Source: Renibacterium salmoninarum ATCC 33209
Lineage (GTDB): Bacteria; Actinomycetota; Actinomycetes; Actinomycetales; Micrococcaceae
Direction: 5' to 3'
Assembly (NCBI RefSeq): GCF_000018885.1
Contig: NC_010168.1
Span: 3,038,001 to 3,102,000 of the forward strand
DNA: 64,000 nt
The translations under genes were made by a program, and so were the position numbers. Numbering within the stretch: the first letter of the stretch is position 1; every line of letters begins with the position of its first letter. Under the pieces are notes generated by a model that was given only the letters and a program-made list of their open reading frames with translations, did no database searches and was not told the origin of the DNA. Of this stretch, positions 35,369 to 44,917 are shown piece by piece.

Positions 35369-36376
35369 CTACGGGGTTTGTACGGAGCCAAGCACCGCTT
35401 CAATGATGGTTTCAACGGCTACTTGCTCAGCTACCGCGGCAAAGCCAAGAATGATGCGGTGCCGCAGTACTCGGGCGGCTAGGCTCTTGACGTCTTCCGG
35501 AAGAACATGGTCTCGCCCATCCAATAGGGCCACCGCCCGGGCTGCCTGCGAGAAGGCTATCGAGGCACGCGGGCTAGCACCGAATTCGATGAACTCTGCA
35601 AGCTTCGGATCAATGTACTGCTCTGCATGTCGGGTGACGTAGACAAGGCCCACGATGTAGCGCACGATGGCCGGGTCGATGTAAACCCGCTGGGTCAAAG
35701 CTTGTAGGCGACGTACGTCGTCGAGACTCGCGACCGCGGTTGGCTTCGATTCGGCCAGGAAGACGCCAGCATCAATACGGCGAAGCACTTCAGCTTCTTC
35801 AGCCGGCGACGGATAATCTAGAACATCTTTGAGCATGAACCGGTCCATTTGAGCCTCCGGCAGCTGATAGGTGCCCTCTTGCTCAATCGGGTTTTGGTTA
35901 GCCAGGACAAGAAATGGATCTGGAAGTGGGTAGACCACGCCGCCAATACTGGTCTGGCGTTCCTGCATGGCTTCCAACATCGCGCTTTGGGTTTTGGCAC
36001 TTGAGCGATTAATTTCGTCCAAAAGCACCAGGTTTGCGTGAACCGGGCCCAACTGAGTGTTGAACACTCCCTTGCTGGCGTCGTAGATCTGAGTTCCGAC
36101 AATGTCACTTGGCAACAAATCAGGAGTGCATTGGATTCGGTGGAACTGCGCGCTGACGGTATCTGCGAGCGTTTGCGCTGCGGTGGTCTTCGCCAGCCCC
36201 GGCACACTCTCAAGTAGCACGTGTCCGCCAGTCATCAGGCCGATCAGCAACGTTTCGCGAAGCCGCACCTGGCCAACGACCTTCGACTCGAAACTGCGCG
36301 AAATTCCAGCCAAAAGCGCCTGCGCCCCTCGAAGGTCGTTCGGATCAATTCGCGCTGCGGCGGTCATCTGGTTCAT
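35369..36376 (-). CDS. MoxR-family AAA+ ATPase
   Basis: 335 residues. Walker A-type loop (VPGLAKTTAAQTL), Walker B and sensor region (LVLLDEINRSSAKTQSAML), PFLVLANQNPIEQEGTYQLPEAQMDRF and the C-terminal lid (GASPRASIAFSQAARAVALL) identify a MoxR chaperone-like ATPase, which with DUF58 and VWA proteins activates client complexes. ATG 36376 has GGAG six bases upstream; the in-frame ATG at 36388 precedes that site. It is the first gene of a tightly spaced operon (6 bp to DUF58). Intact, although two of its partner genes are broken. Confidence 0.9.
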   Translation of the reverse strand: MNQMTAAARIDPNDLRGAQALLAGISRSFESKVVGQVRLRETLLIGLMTGGHVLLESVPGLAKTTAAQTLADTVSAQFHRIQCTPDLLPSDIVGTQIYDASKGVFNTQLGPVHANLVLLDEINRSSAKTQSAMLEAMQERQTSIGGVVYPLPDPFLVLANQNPIEQEGTYQLPEAQMDRFMLKDVLDYPSPAEEAEVLRRIDAGVFLAESKPTAVASLDDVRRLQALTQRVYIDPAIVRYIVGLVYVTRHAEQYIDPKLAEFIEFGASPRASIAFSQAARAVALLDGRDHVLPEDVKSLAARVLRHRIILGFAAVAEQVAVETIIEAVLGSVQTP

Positions 36377-36400
36377 TCGCGGCTCCACTACTTTCCTTTA

Positions 36401-36420
36401 GATAAGAGTCGGTTCTTATC
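36401..36420. promoter_or_regulatory. Inverted repeat in the moxR/acyl-CoA synthetase divergent promoter
   Basis: GATAAGA-GTCGGT-TCTTATC, a perfect 7-bp inverted repeat with 6-bp spacer, 25 bp upstream of the moxR start. It could be an operator; nothing identifies the regulator. Confidence 0.4.
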
Positions 36421-36507
36421 CAATCCAATCATGCGATTCTGTGCAATGGGCAGATGTACCCATCGCTTGCCTACCCATCATGGAGCGAGCGAGATAGCCT
36501 GACATCC

Positions 36508-38153
36508 ATGACTAGCCTGCTCAACTCGGATCTACCGTCTTATACCTCTGGAATCTCTGATCAGGAGTGAATTGGCGAGACTATTGGTGCCAATTTCAGT
36601 CGGATCGTGCGCGAACATCCTGATCGAGAAGCGCTTATTGATTTAGCAACGCAACGTCGTTGGAGCTATTTTGAGCTTCAATCCGCTGTTGACGAATTAG
36701 CGCTCGGACTTTTGGCTCGAGGTATTGCGAAAGGCGATCGGGTTGGCATCTGGGCAGTTAACTGTACCGAATGGGTCATTACCCAATACGCAACCGCGAA
36801 AATTGGCGCCATCCTAGTCAATGTCAATCCGTCATACCGGCAACACGAACTGGCCTTTGCCATTAAGCAATCCGGCATGCGAATGATTATTGCGCAGATC
36901 GAGTTCAAAGCTTCGGCCTTTCGCGAACTCATTAAAGCGGTCCGGAGCGAGTGCCCGGAGCTTACCGAGGCAATATTTATCTCGGACCCCAGTTGGGAAG
37001 ATCTTATTGCCGCTGGGCGTCATGTGCCGGCGTCTGTGCTGGCCGAGCGAATGGCACAGCTGTCCCCCGATGACCCAATCAATATTCAGTACACCTCTGG
37101 CACCACCGGATATCCCAAAGGCGCGACGCTAAGCCATCACAACATTTTGAATAACGGTTTTTTGTCACCGAAACCATCCGACTGACCGAACAGGACAAAA
37201 TCTGTGTGCCGGTGCCGTTCTATCACTGCTTCGGAATGGTGATGTGCCACTTGGGCGCAACCAGCCATGGCGCAGCAATTGTCATCCCGGCCCCGGCCTT
37301 CGATCCGGAACGCACCTTAGCTGCGGTTGAGACAGAGAAGTGCACGGCACTTTACGGCGTTCCGACCATGTTCATCGCCGAGCAAAATCTACCAAATTTC
37401 AAGGACTACGATCTTTCCAGCTTGCGAACGGGAATTATGGCTGGTTCGCCGTGCCCAGTCGAAGTGATGAAGCGTTGTATGACCGAAATGCATATGGCAG
37501 AAGTATCCATCGCCTATGGGATGACGGACACCTCACCTGTTTCAACTCAGACTCGACCGGAAGACGACGTCGAACGGCGCACTGCCAGCGTCGGCAGGGT
37601 CCATCCGCATCTTGAGGTCAAGGTGATTGATCCCACTACGGGTCTGACTGTTCCCCGCGATACTCCGGGAGAACTGTGCACTCGTGGCTATTCGGTGATG
37701 CTTGGATACTGGAATGACCCGGCAAAATCGGGTGAGGCAATCGACGCCGCACGTTGGATGCATACTGGCGATCTGGCTGAAATGCGCGGGGATGGCTATC
37801 TCAACATTTTTGGAAGAATCAAGGACATGGTGATCCGCGGTGGCGAGAACCTTTATCCACGCGAAATTGAGGAGTTTCTTTATACCCATCCGGATATTGC
37901 TGACGTTCAGGTCGTGGGCGTGCCCGATGAAAAGTATGGCGAGGAGCTGTGCGCTTGGATCACCCTGCGAGCTGGTGCCGCTGCCTTAGATCAGACCGAA
38001 ATTGCTGATTTTTGCTCGGGCAAACTGTCGAAAAACAAGGTTCCACGTTATGTCTTGATCGTGGACAGTTTCCCCATGACGGTTACCGGAAAGGTCCGCA
38101 AGATGGACATGCGCGAAACATCGATTGAGCGGCTCGGCTTAAGCACGCACTGA
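36508..38153 (+). pseudogene. AMP-dependent acyl-CoA synthetase, stop plus frameshift
   Basis: ATG 36508 opens MTSLLNSDLPSYTSGISDQE; TGA at 36568-36570 follows, then the same frame continues IGETIGANFSRIVREHPDREA, with P-loop IQYTSGTTGYPKGATLSHHN. At a run of six T (37158-37163) one base is missing; the other frame carries [25 protein letters not shown], the adenylate motif [39 protein letters not shown] and the C-terminal catalytic Lys ([12 protein letters not shown]). Family: medium/long-chain fatty acyl-CoA ligase (FadK/AcsF-like). Two lesions make it non-functional. It ends at a perfect hairpin facing the ROK gene. Confidence 0.9.
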
Positions 38154-38163
38154 TTCCACTCGA

Positions 38164-38231
38164 GATAGCTAGACGACTTTGGGTTAGCAAGAAGTACCTA
38201 CTTCTTGCTAACCCAAAGTCGTCTAGCTATC
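38164..38231. terminator. 33-bp perfect hairpin, bidirectional terminator
   Basis: Arms 38164-38196 and 38199-38231 are perfect reverse complements with only two bases between them. It lies between the convergent acyl-CoA synthetase pseudogene and the ROK gene. Confidence 0.85.
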
Positions 38232-38242
38232 CAAAATCGAGG

Positions 38243-39496
38243 CTATTGCTCGCTTGCCAGGACTAAGCTCGCTGCATGCGGGCCGAAGGTGTCTTCAAGC
38301 ACCAGGCAGGCCGCACCCACTGCACCAACATCGCTGCCCACTCCGGTACCAACTACCTCAACCGAGTGCACCTTTGAAGTGGCGCTACGCTCGTTGATTC
38401 GCTGTGGGAGTTTAGCCAGGAAAGTCGGCTCAAAATGTTTCCAAAACGGCCCGCCGAAGACGACGTGGTCGACGTCGAGCAGGTTTGCCTGTACCGAAAC
38501 TGCAGTAGCGAAACGCTCTGCGGCTAGGTCCAAAATTTTCTGTGCCGCAGCATCTCCGGCCAAAGCGGCCTCGGACAGCGCCGCCATTTGTACTTGAAGC
38601 GACTTGCCTTTGTTATCCAGCACTGCTTTAAAGCCTGCGGCGGCAGCTTCAGCAACGATATTCTCTGGCATGCAGGTCACCTTCACGCAACCGCGCTTAC
38701 CGCAATCGCAGTCAGGACCATCGGGGTCGGCAATAATGTGCCCTACTTCACCGGCATTGCCTGAACTGCCCCGGACGACTTCATCGTCCAGCACCAAGCC
38801 GCTGCCAATTCCGGTACCGATATAGACGAAGATGAAGCTCCCGCTACCGGAAAGACCGCCTGCCCAGATTTCAGCAACGGCGGCTGCCGTAACGTCTTTG
38901 TCCAAAAGTACCGGTAGCTCAACGGCTTTGTGTAGCCGCTCGCGAAGCTCGACTGTGCCCCAGCCCGGCATATGCGGAGGTTCAACAATCGCTCCGGTTG
39001 CGCCATCAATCGGCCCCGGCGCGGCGATGCCCAATCCGGCGATCTTGTTTCGTTCAATATTTTGCTCAGATATGATCGATTCGATCTCTTCCGCCATGGC
39101 ATCAATAGTCTGCTGTGGCTCAGCATCCGGTTGTGTCAAGTGCGTCCGTGTGGTGACTACCGCGCCAGTAAGATCCAGCAGCGCATAGTTCGTTTCCACT
39201 GGATCTAAATGCACACCAACCGCGTACATTCCGCCGGGGTTCAGCCGTAAGATAGTTCGAGGCTTACCAGGACCGCTTCCGTATTTTCCGGCCTCAACGA
39301 TCAGATTCTGGTCCAGCAACCTTCTACAGATGTTTGATACTGTTTGAGCCGCCAATCCGACGATACCGGCCAGCTCTACTCGGCTGAGCCCTTCAGGACT
39401 GCGACGAATCGCGTCCAGAATAACCGAAAGATTGAAGTCTCCCATCCGTGGCAGGTTGGTACCGCGTCTGCGTACCAGTGCCTTTTCCTCTGGCAA
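38243..39496 (-). CDS. ROK-family transcriptional regulator
   Basis: 417 residues. The N-terminal winged HTH (ILDAIRRSPEGLSRVELAGIVGLAAQTVSNICRRLL) is followed by a ROK sugar-kinase-like domain with VGVHLDPVETNYALLDL, GLGIAAPGPIDGATG, the ATP-site VYIGTGIGSGLVLDDEVVRG and the zinc motif CDCGKRGCVKVTC. Such proteins repress sugar catabolism genes, with the sugar as effector. TTG 39496 is chosen because GAGG lies five bases upstream and it avoids overlap with the divergent gene; the frame is open further upstream. No sugar operon is adjacent. Intact. Confidence 0.85.
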   Translation of the reverse strand: MPEEKALVRRRGTNLPRMGDFNLSVILDAIRRSPEGLSRVELAGIVGLAAQTVSNICRRLLDQNLIVEAGKYGSGPGKPRTILRLNPGGMYAVGVHLDPVETNYALLDLTGAVVTTRTHLTQPDAEPQQTIDAMAEEIESIISEQNIERNKIAGLGIAAPGPIDGATGAIVEPPHMPGWGTVELRERLHKAVELPVLLDKDVTAAAVAEIWAGGLSGSGSFIFVYIGTGIGSGLVLDDEVVRGSSGNAGEVGHIIADPDGPDCDCGKRGCVKVTCMPENIVAEAAAAGFKAVLDNKGKSLQVQMAALSEAALAGDAAAQKILDLAAERFATAVSVQANLLDVDHVVFGGPFWKHFEPTFLAKLPQRINERSATSKVHSVEVVGTGVGSDVGAVGAACLVLEDTFGPHAASLVLASEQ

Positions 39497-39587
39497 TCTA
39501 ACCTCGTCCCTAAAACTCGCCAATCCCCGTCCGCCTGCGCGGCAAGGTACTCTCAGCCCTATCCCAGCGACCGAAGGATCTCTCCCG

Positions 39588-40472
39588 ATGGCCAATATGC
39601 CAATTGCTGAAGTTCATATCGACGAAGCTCTGGTGACCCAGCTACTCCGCGATCAGCACCCCGATTTGGCACACTTACCTGTTGACACTTTATCGAATGG
39701 TTGGGACAACGTTGTCTTCCGACTCGGCCACGATTATGTGGTCCGACTCCCTCGACGTGAGATCGCTGTTCAACTCATCCGTAATGAACAACTATTCTTG
39801 CCGCTCATTGCCGAACTGACTAGTCTTCGTTTGCCAACCCCGTTAAGGATGGGCGTTCCGAGTAGTCTATTCCCTTGGCCGTGGACCATTGCACCTTGGT
39901 TCGACGGCGAAGCGACTATCTTGTCCGCTCCGAGCGAACATACGCATCTTATCGGCCCTTTAGCGGAGTTCCTCACCGCCCTCCACAGACCAGCCGTTAT
40001 TAATGCGCCGCGAAATCCTGTCCGCGGTATTTCGCTTCAACGACGAGACAAGGCTTTTCGGGACCGGCTAGGCTCCGCAAAGTTTGACCGATCTGCTGAA
40101 ATCAGCAACCTCTGGGAAATATCGCTGGCCATTCCGGAATGGGATCTCGAACCATATTGGCTACACGGAGACCTGCATCCGGGAAACATTTTGATCCACG
40201 AGGCAAAGCTCAGCGCGGTGATTGACTTTGGTGATCTATGCAGCGGTGATCCGGCTGCCGACTTTGCCGTGGCCTGGATGGTGTTTGACGGCGCGGACCG
40301 GCACGAATTTCAGCGTCTAGTCACCACAAGCACGGGCGCCGACGCCGCCCTTTGGGCGCGAGCACGGGGCTGGGCGCTCAACTTCGGTACCCTTTTGCTG
40401 ACCAATTCGGATGACAATCCACCGTTCAAAGCACTGGGTAGCCACACAATCGCGGCTGCGTTGGATTCCTGA
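39588..40472 (+). CDS. Aminoglycoside phosphotransferase-family protein
   Basis: 294 residues from ATG 39588 (AAGGAT upstream). Kinase-fold features: SNGWDNVVFRLGHDYVVRLPRRE (nucleotide loop and Lys-equivalent), catalytic Brenner motif WLHGDLHPGNIL and metal-binding VIDFGDLCSGDPAADFA. The phosphotransferase family covers aminoglycoside, homoserine and macrolide kinases as well as many metabolite kinases; nothing here fixes the substrate. Divergent from the ROK gene. Its tail is 11 bp from the convergent methyltransferase. Intact. Confidence 0.8.
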   Translation: MANMPIAEVHIDEALVTQLLRDQHPDLAHLPVDTLSNGWDNVVFRLGHDYVVRLPRREIAVQLIRNEQLFLPLIAELTSLRLPTPLRMGVPSSLFPWPWTIAPWFDGEATILSAPSEHTHLIGPLAEFLTALHRPAVINAPRNPVRGISLQRRDKAFRDRLGSAKFDRSAEISNLWEISLAIPEWDLEPYWLHGDLHPGNILIHEAKLSAVIDFGDLCSGDPAADFAVAWMVFDGADRHEFQRLVTTSTGADAALWARARGWALNFGTLLLTNSDDNPPFKALGSHTIAAALDS

Positions 40473-40483
40473 ATCAGTTTTTC

Positions 40484-41644
40484 TCAGCTACGGCGAGTTG
40501 ATCGAAGTATCACGAACTTCGAGTTTTGCGCCAGCACGCTGCTTCTACCAACAACTTTTTCTAGAACTTTTGCGTGGGTCAAATGCCGGTTGTAAACGGT
40601 GAAAAGCTGACCGCCGGGACGCAATAGTCGGGATGCTGCATGAAAGAGCTTGGTGGCAACTGCTGAGTGCACAGCTGCACCGGAATGAAATGGTGGGTTG
40701 AGTAGAATCAAGTCCACGCTGCCCTCAGGCAGGGACACTGCGGCATCGTCCTGAAGCACTCCGACCTGAGGTACCCCGTTTGCTAGCGCAGTCGCCTGAG
40801 CAGAGGCTATCGATGCAGCTGATCGATCCGTCGCAATAACGCGGAGACCGCTTTGCGCACTAGCCATCTCCACGGCGAGTAGCCCTGTGCCACAACCGAG
40901 ATCGAGCGCCGTACCAGATTCCGGAATGGCTATCGCCCCGGCGCGAACCTGTTCGATCAAAAATCGAGTGCCAATATCCAGCGATGCGCCCGCAAAGACC
41001 TCGCCGTGTGCTCGCACCTGCAAGTTCAGGTCAGCGATGACAGAGCCCCTAGGAAAATCGGCGCCGACGGCGGCCTCCCGTGGCAGCGAGGCGAACAACG
41101 GCCGAGATTTTTGCCTGGCTAAGCCAGCGGTAACTTCTTCGAACGAAGCTGCCAACACCCGATTCATGGCCAAACTCATGTGTTTGATCCGTCCGACGGC
41201 GATGACAATAACCTCAGGATCCGCAAATCGCGCAATCGCCTGAGCCATCTCTTCCAGTTCGGCAAGCGAGCGAGGAAGCTTCAACAACACTAGCTTCGCT
41301 CCGCCGAGCAGCTGAGCACCGCCGTCGTCAACGAAGGGAAGCTGCGTCAGCAGCTCGCCAAGCCCTAACCGCTCCGCATTGAGGCGTAAGGCCTGCTCGC
41401 CAGTCAACAAATCTTGATGCACCCGGATGCCGTTGAGCCCGGAACGAATCGTGAGTCCGAGCGCGACGCCCCCGTAGGAATCATTAAGCACCACGACGTC
41501 AGCTGCTTGAGTGGTTGAAGAATCCAAATGCTCAGTCGCTAAATCGAGAAGTAGCGCATCTGAAGCGTCCCAGGCAAACAAATTGCTGGATTCAATATCC
41601 GGTCGTCGACGCAAAAGCGCCGGGTCGAACTTAGTCTGCTCCAT
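40484..41644 (-). CDS. RsmC/RlmG-family rRNA guanine-N2 methyltransferase
   Basis: 386 residues, near the length of RlmG. The N-terminal half is a degenerate methyltransferase-like domain (DVVVLNDSYGGVALGL); the C-terminal half is a Rossmann methyltransferase with SAM loop ALDLGCGTGLLAVEMA and catalytic LLNPPFHSGAAV. The NPPFH motif marks N2-guanine methylation of rRNA. Cytoplasmic. ATG 41644. Intact. Whether it modifies 16S (RsmC) or 23S (RlmG) cannot be decided from sequence alone. Confidence 0.85.
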   Translation of the reverse strand: MEQTKFDPALLRRRPDIESSNLFAWDASDALLLDLATEHLDSSTTQAADVVVLNDSYGGVALGLTIRSGLNGIRVHQDLLTGEQALRLNAERLGLGELLTQLPFVDDGGAQLLGGAKLVLLKLPRSLAELEEMAQAIARFADPEVIVIAVGRIKHMSLAMNRVLAASFEEVTAGLARQKSRPLFASLPREAAVGADFPRGSVIADLNLQVRAHGEVFAGASLDIGTRFLIEQVRAGAIAIPESGTALDLGCGTGLLAVEMASAQSGLRVIATDRSAASIASAQATALANGVPQVGVLQDDAAVSLPEGSVDLILLNPPFHSGAAVHSAVATKLFHAASRLLRPGGQLFTVYNRHLTHAKVLEKVVGRSSVLAQNSKFVILRSTRRS

Positions 41645-41757
41645 TCAGCCAATCGTAGGCGCTTACGATCTCCACCTCGCTATCCACCCTTGGGTGGTCG
41701 GCCTATCCCGCGAGAAAAAACACAATTGACGGGTACAACATTCTGAAAGGAACCACT

Positions 41758-42222
41758 GTGATTGAGTCGGCGCCCGGCCTAAACATCGGAATCGGTGTTC
41801 TCGTTCTCCTTTATATTCTTTACCGGCAACTAACCGTGCAGCCGCTACGCGAACGGTCCATCTTGCCCCTCGTCCTAGTCGTCGTGGGGCTTGTGGAGAC
41901 TATCGGGTACGTTGCGAATAATCCGACAAACGGCGGCGAGGTGCTGTTGCTGATACTCAGTTTTTGCATCGGTATGGTACTTGCCGTAGCGCGGGCATTC
42001 ACGGTAAAAATCAGCCGGCAAGCCAACGGCAGTGCCACTCGGCAAGGAAATGTGCTGACCGCGGTGCTCTGGATTGTCGGCATCGGACAACACATGTTTC
42101 TTGACACTTTTATCACCTCCGGGCTCGGCGGCGTCTCGTTATTGCTGTATTTCGGTATCGCGCTGCTAGTTCAGCGGCTCATGCTGATGCAACGTGCCCG
42201 CACTCTTGGTCTATTCGTCTGA
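41758..42222 (+). CDS. Hypothetical membrane protein
   Basis: 154 residues, four to five hydrophobic helices (IGIGVLVLLYILYRQL, ILPLVLVVVGLVETIGYV, VLLLILSFCIGMVLAVARAFTV, LTAVLWIVGIGQHMFLDTFI, LLLYFGIALLVQRLML). The layout resembles DUF1453-type proteins. GTG start at 41758 preceded by AAAGGAACC. It precedes a two-component system by 88 bp on the same strand and may belong to its regulon or operon. Function unknown. Intact. Confidence 0.65.
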   Translation: MIESAPGLNIGIGVLVLLYILYRQLTVQPLRERSILPLVLVVVGLVETIGYVANNPTNGGEVLLLILSFCIGMVLAVARAFTVKISRQANGSATRQGNVLTAVLWIVGIGQHMFLDTFITSGLGGVSLLLYFGIALLVQRLMLMQRARTLGLFV

Positions 42223-42310
42223 CCTCGGTCACCAAAACCTAGTGCCCTGCGTTATTGCGAAGAAGCAGTTTAGATTGACATTCTGGCCCCGATTGACTGC
42301 GATTCACGTT

Positions 42311-43447
42311 GTGAACAGCAAAATTGGCGTAACCGTACGGGTGCTTCTTAGCGCACTGGTGCTGGCCGGACTCGCCACGTCAATTCTGCATGATCGTCCC
42401 GAACGCTACCCGTTGTGTTCAATAGCGCTATTGTTACTTGCGGTGATCTGCTGGTTAGGCGCGATCTCCCTGGGGAACACCCTGGTTCCTCGCCTACGAT
42501 TCGTGGCTTGGTGCACAGTCGGATTATTAGCTTCCCTCGCACTCACTCAGGTGTACAGCGCTGGTCTAGTGATGACGTTGGTGGCCGTTTTCGCCAGCCC
42601 GGCCATTTCCGAAATCAGGATTGGTTATTCGATCAGCTATGTCGCCGTCATTGGCGTGATTTTTGCCTTTAGCGGGATCAGTGGAACCACCGGTTCAGGC
42701 ATCGAGTTGCTCAATTTGCCTGGTGGAATGATCGCTTTGGTGGCAGCATGGGCACTGGGCTATATTCGTCGGCAAGGCAGATTACGAATTGTCGAACAGC
42801 AACACATGGCGCAACGGGAAGCTCAAATGGCGGTTTTGGCAGAACGTGCCAGAATCGCCAGAGAGATCCACGACGTGTTGGCCCAGTCTTTAGGTGGGTT
42901 GGCAATTCAGCTCGAAGCGGCCGAAGCCCTTCAGGAATCCGGATATCGCGGGCCGGAGCTGGCCGGCAGAATCAGTCGCGCGCGTCGACTGGCAATCGAG
43001 GGCCTTGACGACACGCGACGCGCGGTGCAAGCGCTACGTGCCGATGTTACGGATCTGCCTCAATCCTGCGCCAAACTCATCGAATCGTTTCGTCAAAACG
43101 GCGTCAGCCTCATTCTTTGGCAGCTACAGGGAGCTCCTAGAGCACTAGATAATGTGGTGGCAGGCACTTTGGCTGCCGTGCTAACCGAAGCGCTCAATAA
43201 TGCTCGCAAACATGCATCAGGCGAAGAAGTGGAGGCTATTTTGAGCTACCAGCCGGAATCGATTTCCCTTTTGGTCAGCAATTCTGTTTCGCGGGCCGAA
43301 CCAACGAAAAACTCTGCCGAACTGGCCAACAGCGGAGCTGGTAATGGACTGTTAGGAATTCGAGAGCGCCTGGAAGAGCTACGCGGCACCTTGAGTATCG
43401 ACTCGAGCCGCAATCGCTTTATGCTCCGAGCGTGGCTGCAAGCATGA
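42311..43447 (+). CDS. Sensor histidine kinase (HisKA_3, NarX/LiaS type)
   Basis: 378 residues. About five N-terminal helices (VRVLLSALVLAGLATSI through IALVAAWALGYI) form the sensor; then RIAREIHDVLAQSLGGLAIQL holds the phosphorylated His, and the ATPase part has VLTEALNNARKHASGEEV (N box) and GAGNGLLGIRERLEEL (G box). It phosphorylates the response regulator encoded next, whose ATG overlaps its stop. I choose GTG 42311; the frame is open upstream to 42194 but would overlap the preceding gene. The stimulus is unknown. Intact. Confidence 0.85.
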   Translation: MNSKIGVTVRVLLSALVLAGLATSILHDRPERYPLCSIALLLLAVICWLGAISLGNTLVPRLRFVAWCTVGLLASLALTQVYSAGLVMTLVAVFASPAISEIRIGYSISYVAVIGVIFAFSGISGTTGSGIELLNLPGGMIALVAAWALGYIRRQGRLRIVEQQHMAQREAQMAVLAERARIAREIHDVLAQSLGGLAIQLEAAEALQESGYRGPELAGRISRARRLAIEGLDDTRRAVQALRADVTDLPQSCAKLIESFRQNGVSLILWQLQGAPRALDNVVAGTLAAVLTEALNNARKHASGEEVEAILSYQPESISLLVSNSVSRAEPTKNSAELANSGAGNGLLGIRERLEELRGTLSIDSSRNRFMLRAWLQA

Positions 43448-44109
43448 CAGCGCCGAACTTCGGTGCCAGAACAACAATTAGTGTCGCACTTGCCGACGAT
43501 CAAGCATTGATTCGCGACGGATTGGCGACCATCCTCGCTTTTGCTCAGGACATTGACGTCGTAGCCATTGCAGAGAACGGTCGCGATGTACTGCAGCAGA
43601 TCAATAAATTAGCCATCGATTGCAAGCCACAGGTGACACTGTTGGATTTGCAGATGCCAGTTTTAGACGGCGTCGGAACCACCAAAGAGTTGCTGAGCCA
43701 ATATCCAGAGATGGCAATCATCATTTTGACGACGTATCAGGACGATGCCTCAATTTCAGCCGCGCTCGCAGCGGGTGCGCGGAGCTATCTCACAAAGGAC
43801 GCTGGACGGGATCGAATTTTGGCGGCTATTCGCTCAACAGCGTCCGGACAGGCGACATTCGACGTCGCGGTGGCCCGGCGTCTCATTTCCGGACTCAAGC
43901 CTTCGAAACCATCGTTCCCTGAACTTACCGAGCGCGAGTCTGAAATTCTGGCCTTGATCGCGGCGGGCCGCAACAATCAGGAAATTGCTCAAGAATCTTT
44001 CGTTTCTGTTGCGACCGTTAAGACTCACATAAACAACATTTTTGCCAAGCTCCAGCTTCGAGATCGTGCTCAAGCTATCACGCTGTGGAATTCTCGCGCG
44101 GGCCGTTAG
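43444..44109 (+). CDS. NarL/FixJ-family response regulator
   Basis: 221 residues. Receiver domain with acidic pocket (VALADDQALIRDG), phospho-acceptor Asp in VTLLDLQMPVLDG, Thr/Lys switch residues (IILTTYQDD, YLTKDAG), then a LuxR-type HTH (LTERESEILALIAAGRNNQEIA, VSVATVKTHINNIFAKL). It pairs with the upstream kinase through an ATGA overlap. Its 3' end overlaps the convergent K+ channel gene by 32 bp. Intact. Confidence 0.9.
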   Translation: MTAPNFGARTTISVALADDQALIRDGLATILAFAQDIDVVAIAENGRDVLQQINKLAIDCKPQVTLLDLQMPVLDGVGTTKELLSQYPEMAIIILTTYQDDASISAALAAGARSYLTKDAGRDRILAAIRSTASGQATFDVAVARRLISGLKPSKPSFPELTERESEILALIAAGRNNQEIAQESFVSVATVKTHINNIFAKLQLRDRAQAITLWNSRAGR

Positions 44110-44815
44110 CCGCAGAATCACGCAACGCCGCTATCTCCGCCCGAAGCGATTTGAGTTCAGACATCAATTCCTCGAATTCTGGCTTTTCGGCAGCCTGGTT
44201 TTCCACAGCGACTCGTTCTACAAGCCACGATGCGATGGTCGCGGTTACCACACCAAGAACCGCCACGCCGCTGATCATAAGACCCACTGCTACCGTCCGG
44301 CCGATTGCGGTCACGGGAAAATAGTCCCCATAACCCACCGTCAATATTGTTGCGCAGGCCCACCAGACAGCCTCGCCAAAATTCTTAATATTTGAGCCAT
44401 CAATATTCTGCTCGGCATCGAGAATTGCTAATGAGCCCACCAAAACTAACAGTGCGGCAGAGACAATGACATAGGCAGCTACTTGACCGCGCAGGGCCGT
44501 CCCAGCACGCCGCTGAATTAACGTTACGAACGAGACCAGCCGCAATAATCTAAGCGGTCTCAAGATGGGCAGCAACACAATAAGTAGTAAGTGGAGGTTC
44601 CAGACAAACCAGGCTAGCTTTCGCGGAGCTAACACCAGATTGACGACATAATCGACCGCAAAAATTAACCAAACCGCCCACATAATCACCTCAAGAACGG
44701 GCGCCTTGTTCTCAGGTAAATCGGCAAGAACTTCTACCGCGTAGGCGAACAAAAAAACGATCGAGACAATGGTGAGCGGCCATTCCATCCTGCGCTGCCA
44801 GATCTGCTGAGTCAT
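44078..44815 (-). CDS. Voltage-gated-type potassium channel protein
   Basis: 245 residues. Helices S1-S4-like (LTIVSIVFLFAYAVEVLA; EVIMWAVWLIFAVDYVVNLVL; NLHLLLIVLLPILRPLRLLRLV), pore region with selectivity filter TILTVGYGDYFP, S6 (VAVGLMISGVAVLGVVTATIASWL) and a C-terminal coiled coil (EFEELMSELKSLRAEIAALRD). The S4-like segment has several Arg residues (RPLRLLRL). Cytoplasmic-membrane K+ channel. Intact. Confidence 0.85.
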   Translation of the reverse strand: MTQQIWQRRMEWPLTIVSIVFLFAYAVEVLADLPENKAPVLEVIMWAVWLIFAVDYVVNLVLAPRKLAWFVWNLHLLLIVLLPILRPLRLLRLVSFVTLIQRRAGTALRGQVAAYVIVSAALLVLVGSLAILDAEQNIDGSNIKNFGEAVWWACATILTVGYGDYFPVTAIGRTVAVGLMISGVAVLGVVTATIASWLVERVAVENQAAEKPEFEELMSELKSLRAEIAALRDSAANGPRENSTA

Positions 44816-44917
44816 GGAGACATAATAGGGACAAGCAACATCATCGATAACGCCTCCGCCCTTCCGACACTCAGCCTGAGCGATTAGGATCGAATCAGCT
44901 ATCAGAAGAGGACAGAC

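Noticed and set aside
36508..38153. Pairing of the 13398-13795 acyl-CoA synthetase tail with this gene as one split gene
   Set aside because: This gene still has its own complete C-terminus, so the fragment at 13.4 kb is from a different synthetase.
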